Source of the DNA: an uncultured Oscillospiraceae bacterium
Lineage (GTDB): Bacteria > Bacillota > Clostridia > Oscillospirales > Acutalibacteraceae
Direction: 5' to 3'
Assembly (NCBI GenBank): GCA_900546265.1
Contig: URCA01000010.1
Coordinates: 34,814-98,813, forward strand
DNA: 64,000 bases
Shown here: positions 59,696 through 64,000 of the stretch, one piece after another
Position numbering within the stretch: the stretch's first letter is position 1
Layout of the letters: each line of letters opens with the position of its first letter
The notes under the pieces: model-generated
The model's input: the letters and a program-made list of their open reading frames with translations, nothing else
The model's database searches: none
What the model was told of the DNA's origin: nothing
Made by a program: the position numbers and the translations under genes

Positions 59696-59882
59696 TGGAA
59701 TCGGCAAGGCTGCGGCACAGGCCGCCGGCCATTTTCAACGTGCTTCCCGTCGGGCGCTGAAGGCAAACGGGTTCCGCGTGACACGTGTTCTGTGCTTTGA
59801 CGACCTGCCGTCGGCGTTGCTGGTTTACGAGCAGGGGACGGCGGTGGAATAGACACGGCGACAGGAAGAAAGAAGGGGTTTT

Positions 59883-60770
59883 GTGCAAATTTTCCGCGTG
59901 GCGCTGCTGCAGATGACGGCGGGATCCTCTCAGGAGGAAAACCGGCGCAAAGGGCTGGACTGGTGCCGGCGTGCCAAAGCTATGGGAGCGGACCTCGCCC
60001 TGTTCCCCGAGATGTGGAACACCGGGTACGCGATGACGGAGGACGAGCAGGCGCTGCGGCAGAATGCGATCGGCAGGGACAGCGGCTTTGTCCGCGCGTT
60101 CCAGGAGGCGGCGAAGGAGCTGGACATGGCGGTGGCGATCACCTATCTTGAGCGGTACGAGCCGCTGCCCCGCAACACGGTGACGCTGTTCGATCGGTTC
60201 GGCAAGCCGGTGCTGACCTATGCCAAGGTGCACACCTGCGATTTTGATGTGGAGCAGCATCTGACGCCGGGGGACGAATTCCCGGTGGCGGAGCTGGATA
60301 CCGCCGCGGGCCCGGTCAAGGTGGGGGCCATGATTTGCTACGACCGGGAGTTCCCCGAGAGCGCCCGGATTCTGATGCTGCAGGGGGCGGAAATCCTTCT
60401 GGTGCCCAACGCCTGCCCGATGGAGGGGAATCGTCTGTCCCAGCTGCGGGCCAGGGCGTTCGAAAACATGGTGGGAATCGCCACGTGTAACTATGCCTAT
60501 GGCCAGCCCGACTGCAACGGGCATTCGTCGGCCTTCGATGGTGTGGCGTATGGGGAGACTCAACCCGGCGTGGTGGAGGCGCGGGATACCCTCGTGGTGG
60601 AGGCCGGCGAGCTGGAGGGCATTTACCCGGCGGCTTTTCCCATGGATACCATCCGGGCCTACCGCGAGCAGGAGATTCACGGCAACGCCTACCGGCATCC
60701 CGCCAAGTACCGGGCGCTGACGGAGGAGCGGATCGCCCCGCCCTTTATCCGGGCGGATTACCGAAAATAA
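59883..60770 (+). CDS. Carbon-nitrogen hydrolase (nitrilase superfamily)
   Basis: 295 residues from GTG 59883 (AAGGGG upstream). The catalytic triad is Glu43 ('FPEMWNTGY'), Lys115 ('YAKVHTCDF') and Cys152 ('MICYDREFPE'). It cleaves a non-peptide C-N bond of an amide or carbamoyl compound in the cytoplasm; subfamily and substrate cannot be set, although 'HTCDFDVEQHLTPGDEF' resembles amidases acting on small omega-amides or N-carbamoyl compounds. It stands alone, 187 bp after the ATPase gene, an interval in which I see no gene, and is followed by a terminator. Confidence 0.9.
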   Translation: MQIFRVALLQMTAGSSQEENRRKGLDWCRRAKAMGADLALFPEMWNTGYAMTEDEQALRQNAIGRDSGFVRAFQEAAKELDMAVAITYLERYEPLPRNTVTLFDRFGKPVLTYAKVHTCDFDVEQHLTPGDEFPVAELDTAAGPVKVGAMICYDREFPESARILMLQGAEILLVPNACPMEGNRLSQLRARAFENMVGIATCNYAYGQPDCNGHSSAFDGVAYGETQPGVVEARDTLVVEAGELEGIYPAAFPMDTIRAYREQEIHGNAYRHPAKYRALTEERIAPPFIRADYRK

Positions 60771-60864
60771 GGGGAAGAAATCGCCGCGATAGAGGTGGAA
60801 CCGATCATCAAAAAGGGTACCCTGCTGCGGAGGCAGCCTGCCGCCTGTGAGGCGCCGAAAAAAC

Positions 60865-60900
60865 CAGGGCCCGTGCCAAAAAGCACGGGCCCTGACTTTA
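60865..60900 (+). terminator. Terminator after the nitrilase-family gene
   Basis: CAGGGCCCGTGC (60865-60876) and GCACGGGCCCTG (60883-60894), a perfect 12-bp stem with loop CAAAAA, followed by ACTTTA. Preceded by AAAAAACC, so it may also work on the minus strand. Confidence 0.85.
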
Positions 60901-60940
60901 CATATTGAAAGGCCGTGGCTTAGAAAGCATTTAACTCATC

Positions 60941-61175
60941 GTAGAAGATAAGTGCCTCGGCGTGGCGGTGAAAGAAATGTTCCACGAGGACAAATATAAG
61001 CGGTGTATGGTACACTTTTACTCCTGCTTTCTGCGCACTATGGGGAGGCTGGTGATCCAAATGTTCAAGCTCAAGAGAGCCGCGCCGTCGCTTAAGGAAA
61101 GCTTGGGATGTGGTTGTTGTAGCCCTGTGTGAAATTAGTTTCTCCGGAAGCTTCACGGGTGCTTCAGTTGGCCGT
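60941..61175 (+). pseudogene. IS256-family (mutator-type) transposase relic
   Basis: In one frame from about 60944 the sequence reads 'VEDKCLGVAVKEMFHEDKYKRCMVHFY', here cited in part as 'DKCLG' and 'KYKRCMVHFY', which matches the conserved core of IS256-type transposases ('DKCLG..', 'KYQRCTVHFYRNV'). After that, similarity continues in other frames ('QAQESRAVA' then 'KLVSPEAS'), with frameshifts and stops. Both ends are missing, and no inverted repeats are visible. It is a decayed fragment, and marks past insertion next to the AT-rich protease gene. Confidence 0.7.
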
Positions 61176-61273
61176 AACTCTTAATTTGGCATAGTGCATT
61201 GACAAAATAGCCCATATATAGTAAAATGTGTTTGAAACAATTAGAAATGGGAGGAGATTCCAGTGCATAATTA

Positions 61274-61302
61274 GTTACAAAATTATGTTTAAATGGTATA
61301 AT
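61274..61302 (+). promoter_or_regulatory. Promoter of the AT-rich protease gene
   Basis: GTTACA (61274-61279), a 17-bp spacer and consensus TATAAT (61297-61302), 34 bp before the ATG. The surroundings are AT-rich, unlike the rest of the window. Confidence 0.7.
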
Positions 61303-61335
61303 AGTAGAACAGAAAGGTAGAAAGGTGGAGCACCC

Positions 61336-62529
61336 ATGAAAAGCAAAAAAATAATATCGTTAATATCCACTTTGGCGATTTTATTTGCGTTTTCAATTTC
61401 TGCATCTGTTTCTGGAGAACATCAAATAAGCCCTGAATATAATCGTGATTTAGCAAAACAAATAATGTCAGATTTTTCTCCCGAATCATATGGAGGTCTT
61501 TATTATGATGAGTCTGGGACATTGGTAGTCAACGTTTTGCCCAACAGTGAAAAAAATGAAAGTATCTTAGAAGCTGTAGAGGCTCAAACGCCAATCAAAG
61601 CCACGGCAAGATTATACCGTTCAACTGATGGTAAGCAGAGGGTGGAGATAAAAACCGTGACCTATTCGTATCAATCACTTTTAGAAGCTTTCAATGTTTT
61701 ATCAGATAACATGCAAGAGTTAGGTATCCGAAGCGTAGCCATTGAAGAAAAATTAAATACAGTAGTAGTAACTCCGTTTGACAATGATCCAACTTTACAA
61801 ACAAAGATGGATTCGCTTGTTGATTCAAACGTGGTAACTATTCAATACCCTGCCGTTTCAAACGCAAAAGCACCTGAATTAAAAACCGTCCTTACAAAGG
61901 ATGTAGATGTTAAGCCGGGAACGGAAGCTGCCAACAGTTCAGGAACTTTTTCAATCGGATTTGCCTGTGGTTATAACGGGGTGGTGGGTTATACCGTTCC
62001 CGGTCATGCCGTCTCTAATGGCCAAACAATCACTTATAACGGCGAAACTTTAGGCGTTGTACGGTATCGTGCTTTTGGTAATGGGCTAGATGTTGCTTTT
62101 GTAGAAAAGCAAGATAAACCAGGCGGATTTATGGGATGGGGTAAAATAGTATATAAAGGTTCAAATGTTACTCCAGAGGGGGAAAATATAGGCAGTACGG
62201 TCGGTAAGTATGTCTCTGGAGATAAGGTCCATTTTCGTGGAAAGCGTTCTGGGCGAACCACGGGATATATTTTAAATGCTAGCTATTCCGAATCATATGG
62301 TGGCGTATCTATGACTGATGTCGTTAAAGCAAATTATGTTGCAATAAAAGGCGATAGTGGGGGCTGCGTATATTATTATGATGAATATACTGGCTATCCC
62401 CGAAATCCAAGTAAAGTATTGGGAATGCAATCTGCTTCAAATTTGTCTGGTGATAACTGGGTGTCTGGTTCCTACTCTATATTTTCTAAATATAGTAAAA
62501 TGACGAATATAGATTTATTGAGTTGGTAA
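61336..62529 (+). CDS. Secreted chymotrypsin-like serine protease (streptogrisin/alpha-lytic type)
   Basis: 397 residues; ATG 61336 after AAAGGTGGAG. A Sec signal peptide (1-26), a pro-region of ~165 residues, and a protease domain with His224 ('VPGHAVS'), Asp252 ('GLDVAFVE') and Ser341 ('IKGDSGGCVYY'). The H-D and D-S spacings (28 and 89) fit the compact bacterial S1 enzymes rather than trypsin. It would be exported and self-activated by removal of the pro-region. Codon use is strikingly AT-rich compared with every neighbour, and the gene is flanked by a transposase relic, so recent horizontal transfer is likely. No adjacent immunity or inhibitor gene is seen. Confidence 0.88.
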   Translation: MKSKKIISLISTLAILFAFSISASVSGEHQISPEYNRDLAKQIMSDFSPESYGGLYYDESGTLVVNVLPNSEKNESILEAVEAQTPIKATARLYRSTDGKQRVEIKTVTYSYQSLLEAFNVLSDNMQELGIRSVAIEEKLNTVVVTPFDNDPTLQTKMDSLVDSNVVTIQYPAVSNAKAPELKTVLTKDVDVKPGTEAANSSGTFSIGFACGYNGVVGYTVPGHAVSNGQTITYNGETLGVVRYRAFGNGLDVAFVEKQDKPGGFMGWGKIVYKGSNVTPEGENIGSTVGKYVSGDKVHFRGKRSGRTTGYILNASYSESYGGVSMTDVVKANYVAIKGDSGGCVYYYDEYTGYPRNPSKVLGMQSASNLSGDNWVSGSYSIFSKYSKMTNIDLLSW

Positions 62530-62863
62530 CTGTTCACCAATTATAGTGGCATACCACAGCAACAATTAATTTCCACTGAAATATTTCTTATCTCATAATA
62601 TAATTATCAGTTAAACTGTACTGTTCAAGGGGGTATAAAAATGGCCTGCCCCCAGGCCATGTGGGCAAAACAACCGAAGCACTGGCCAAGACAGTCTGTT
62701 GCAGCCCGCTGGAAAACGAAAATGTGAATACATTAGTGTTTGCGCTTTCGAAAAAGACAGCGCACATATCCCTTGCCGGAGTTTTCTCCGCGCAGGGGAT
62801 ATTTTTTTAACTAGGCAACCACCGCTGCTTCCTTATGCAGCCTCTCCCTTTGGCGGCCCTTTT
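62530..62863. other. Intergenic stretch: hairpin terminator, no gene
   Basis: The first ~110 bp are AT-rich and belong to the protease island. From ~62630 the composition returns to GC-rich. A hairpin ATATCCC..CGGAG / CTCCG..GGGGATAT (62766-62802) followed by T7 looks like a terminator for a plus-strand transcript. AGGCAACCACCG at 62813-62824 recurs at 63952. I see no credible coding sequence; the 60-codon frame at 62699 has no RBS and no family features. Confidence 0.5.
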
Positions 62864-63166
62864 TTATTCGCATTTGTCTAGAATGTAATCCACCGCGGCG
62901 CTGGCGCTGCGGCGTTCGGCCACGAACGGCTTGACAACGCCGGTGTGATAGGGATCGCGCTGATAGGCCTCCAGCGCCTCGGGAGAATCCACCAGCAGCT
63001 CCAGCACCACGTCGTAAGAGCGATCACTGTGAAGATAGTCCACACCCACCTGGATATCCCGGATAGCCTCCACCCGTCCTTTCATGGACAGGAACAGGTC
63101 CTTGAGCTCCCGGCAGCTCTCCGGGGAATTGTCCTTCAGCTTGACGAACAGCACGTGTTTTACCAA
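62864..63166 (-). CDS. Dabb-family (stress-responsive alpha/beta barrel) protein
   Basis: 100 residues; TTG 63166 follows AAGGAGGG at good spacing. 'MVKHVLFVKLKD', 'MKGRVEAIRDIQVGVDYLHS', 'SYDVVLELLVDSPEALEAYQRDPYH' and 'VVKPFV' are the Dabb signature, a ferredoxin-like dimer of ~100 residues. The biochemical role is unknown in bacteria; some relatives are cyclases or bind small hydrophobic ligands. Monocistronic on the minus strand. Confidence 0.9.
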   Translation of the reverse strand: MVKHVLFVKLKDNSPESCRELKDLFLSMKGRVEAIRDIQVGVDYLHSDRSYDVVLELLVDSPEALEAYQRDPYHTGVVKPFVAERRSASAAVDYILDKCE

Positions 63167-63181
63167 GAGAATCCCTCCTTA

Positions 63182-63199
63182 ATGGTATAAGTATACCAT
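63182..63199 (-). promoter_or_regulatory. Palindromic operator overlapping the Dabb promoter
   Basis: ATGGTAT (63182-63188) and ATACCAT (63193-63199) form a perfect 7-bp inverted repeat with a 4-bp spacer. On the minus strand it includes the -10-like TATACT, 24 bp before the start codon. A repressor bound here would block the promoter. Confidence 0.45.
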
Positions 63200-63302
63200 A
63201 ACGGCCCCATCTTTGTCAGGGAGTGCCGCGGAGATTCGCCGGGATTCGGCAGGCTTCTGCAAAAATTACAGCGGGTAAACCACAAGATATTGTGTTTGAG
63301 TT

Positions 63303-63330
63303 TTGACAATCCGATGGATTGTGGAATATT
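63303..63330 (+). promoter_or_regulatory. Putative promoter with an operator in the spacer
   Basis: Consensus TTGACA (63303-63308), a 16-bp spacer and AATATT (63325-63330). The perfect inverted repeat CAATCC-GAT-GGATTG (63307-63321) fills the spacer. It is the best promoter for the mini-protein genes, ~190 bp downstream. The rest of 63167-63522 holds no gene I can support. Confidence 0.45.
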
Positions 63331-63522
63331 TGGTTGAAAGTGTGGAAAGATACGCAATACAAAACGTATAAGCGAAACTGGATAAAAATTGGACGGCATC
63401 CATTTCCACGTATGCGGCGGCCTTCTTTTCTCAGACTAGAGGTAGCGGCATGACACAGGCTTGGCGGACGGCGCAGGTCGAAGGCGAAGCATAGGCCATG
63501 CCGCAGAAAGGCGGGACCGACC

Positions 63523-63720
63523 ATGTATGAGAACAGCTTTTACGCCACGGTGCCCATCGATACCGATGCCTATCTGAACCGGGGACAGTACCACGAGGAC
63601 GCCTTCTATCTGCTTCCTGAAGAGGTTCAGGAACAGGTTAACCGGAGGGCCATGGAGCGATCGTTTCATTCGGAAGACGAGCTGCGCGACTATGTGCGCA
63701 CGCTGATGCTCAAATCCTGA
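63523..63720 (+). CDS. Small acidic protein, unknown function, paralogue of 63729
   Basis: 65 residues, ATG 63523 with AAAGGCGGGA upstream. 'EDAFYLLPEEVQEQVNRRAMERSFHSEDELRDYV' is predicted helical. It shares the pattern 'LPE.VQ..[IV]..R....F.S.[ED]E[LM]..[YV]V' with the next gene. No signal peptide or known domain. The pair may be subunits of one small complex; I do not recognise a function. Confidence 0.7.
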   Translation: MYENSFYATVPIDTDAYLNRGQYHEDAFYLLPEEVQEQVNRRAMERSFHSEDELRDYVRTLMLKS

Positions 63721-63728
63721 GGTGCGCC

Positions 63729-63905
63729 ATGTTGGAGGGTAGTTATCAGCTGGGGCTGAGCGATTTGCTGGATCAGAATCTGAGCTGCTACGAATATTTC
63801 CACAGCCTGCCGGAAAACGTGCAGAGGCGGATCGTCCAGCGGGACGTCGCCTCCTTTGAGGAGATGCAGCAGCTGGTGGAGGATATGGGGCGGCCGATGC
63901 TTTGA
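63729..63905 (+). CDS. Small acidic protein, unknown function, paralogue of 63523
   Basis: 58 residues, ATG 63729, 8 bp after the previous stop, with GAGGTG as RBS. 'YEYFHSLPENVQRRIVQRDVASFEEMQQLVEDM' aligns with 'DAFYLLPEEVQEQVNRRAMERSFHSEDELRDYV' in the upstream gene. Helical and acidic; no recognised domain. Terminated by a hairpin immediately downstream, so the two genes form a bicistron. Confidence 0.65.
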   Translation: MLEGSYQLGLSDLLDQNLSCYEYFHSLPENVQRRIVQRDVASFEEMQQLVEDMGRPML

Positions 63906-63907
63906 CG

Positions 63908-63942
63908 AACGGGGACACCGCGGTAGGCGGCGTCCCCGTTTC
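63908..63942 (+). terminator. Terminator of the mini-protein operon
   Basis: AACGGGGAC (63908-63916) pairs with GTCCCCGTT (63932-63940); ACCGC and GCGGC extend part of the stem. The right arm ends in TTT, and the T tract is short. Confidence 0.7.
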
Positions 63943-63976
63943 GGCTTAGCCAGGCAACCACCGGCTAAGCCGGTGG
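63942..63976. repeat. Palindromic repeat at the window edge
   Basis: CCACCGGCTTAGCC-like palindrome: CCACCGGCTAAGCCGGTGG (63958-63976) is a near-perfect hairpin, and CGGCTTAGCC (63942-63951) is the complement of its core. The leading AGGCAACCACCG (63952-63963) also occurs at 62813-62824. It may be the end of a mobile element that continues past 64000. Confidence 0.45.
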
Positions 63977-64000
63977 AGTAAGAAAAAGCGAAAGCGTCAA

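Noticed and set aside
59658..59852. A 64-codon frame overlapping the end of the P-type ATPase gene
   Set aside because: No RBS, starts inside the ATPase gene and shows no family features.
60920..61156. A 78-codon frame on the minus strand
   Set aside because: It is antisense to the IS256-type transposase relic, whose similarity lies on the plus strand.
62699..62881. A 60-codon frame that ends inside the Dabb gene region
   Set aside because: It runs through a terminator hairpin, has no RBS, and shows no recognisable features.
63450..63494. A 14-codon frame (ATG 63450) before the mini-protein genes
   Set aside because: A weak RBS-like AGAGG precedes it, but there is no attenuation structure or conserved peptide to suggest a leader.
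1..64000. CRISPR arrays, rRNA genes, prophage genes, secretion systems, toxin-antitoxin modules
   Set aside because: No regularly spaced repeats, rRNA segments or hallmark proteins were found on either strand.

Overview
The window is GC-rich throughout, apart from one AT-rich island near 61.2-62.6 kb. It looks like a chromosomal segment of a spore-forming member of the Clostridia, probably Oscillospiraceae-like. The grounds are an alpha/beta-type small acid-soluble spore protein, a SpoIID-like protein, MreC/MreD/PBP2 with MinD, the hisS-aspS pair, clostridial-style RBSs with many TTG starts, and dispersed palindromic repeats. The genus cannot be fixed from sequence alone.

1-40.8 kb is one large glycan or oligosaccharide import and processing locus. 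Its core is a seven-gene cassette present twice in the same order and orientation (2923-13930 and 27927-39134): a roughly 955-residue solute-binding protein with N-terminal carbohydrate-binding-like domains, a MalF/MalG-type permease pair, a secreted beta-propeller/TPR/YIP1 membrane protein, a DUF5696 protein, and a second permease pair. Each cassette is associated with a conventional lipoprotein solute-binding protein (1-1359, cut by the window edge; 39301-40794). No ABC ATPase and no transcription regulator is encoded in the window, so both must be supplied from elsewhere. Between the cassettes lie two paralogous lipoproteins of unknown function, a CE2-like SGNH esterase lipoprotein, an L-xylulose 5-phosphate pathway (ulaE-lyxK-araD) feeding the pentose phosphate pathway, and two DUF4091 (GH123-like) proteins, one on the minus strand beside an orphan protein. 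The inferred flow is: surface deacetylation and trimming, capture by binding proteins, import by two permease pairs per cassette, then pentose catabolism. A shared upstream element at 23656-23719 and 39157-39216 suggests that cassette 2 and its separate binding-protein gene are co-regulated.

40.8-57 kb is mostly housekeeping: mreC-mreD-mrdA (cell elongation), minD, mgsA, hisS-aspS, a GNAT/aldo-keto-reductase fusion, an ECF-S/DUF1893 fusion, a DEAD-box helicase, a spore protein gene with a sporulation-type promoter, tRNA-Gln(CTG), and a minus-strand pair encoding a SpoIID-like peptidoglycan-binding protein and a proline-rich protein. Two copies of a MITE-like element with 20-bp terminal inverted repeats (40861-41074 and 54651-54924) and two copies of another palindromic repeat (about 31716 and 51381) are scattered here.

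57-64 kb carries a CtpE-like P-type ATPase, a nitrilase-family hydrolase, a decayed IS256-family transposase, an AT-rich secreted chymotrypsin-like protease that looks horizontally acquired, a Dabb-family protein, and two tandem, related mini-proteins of 65 and 58 residues.
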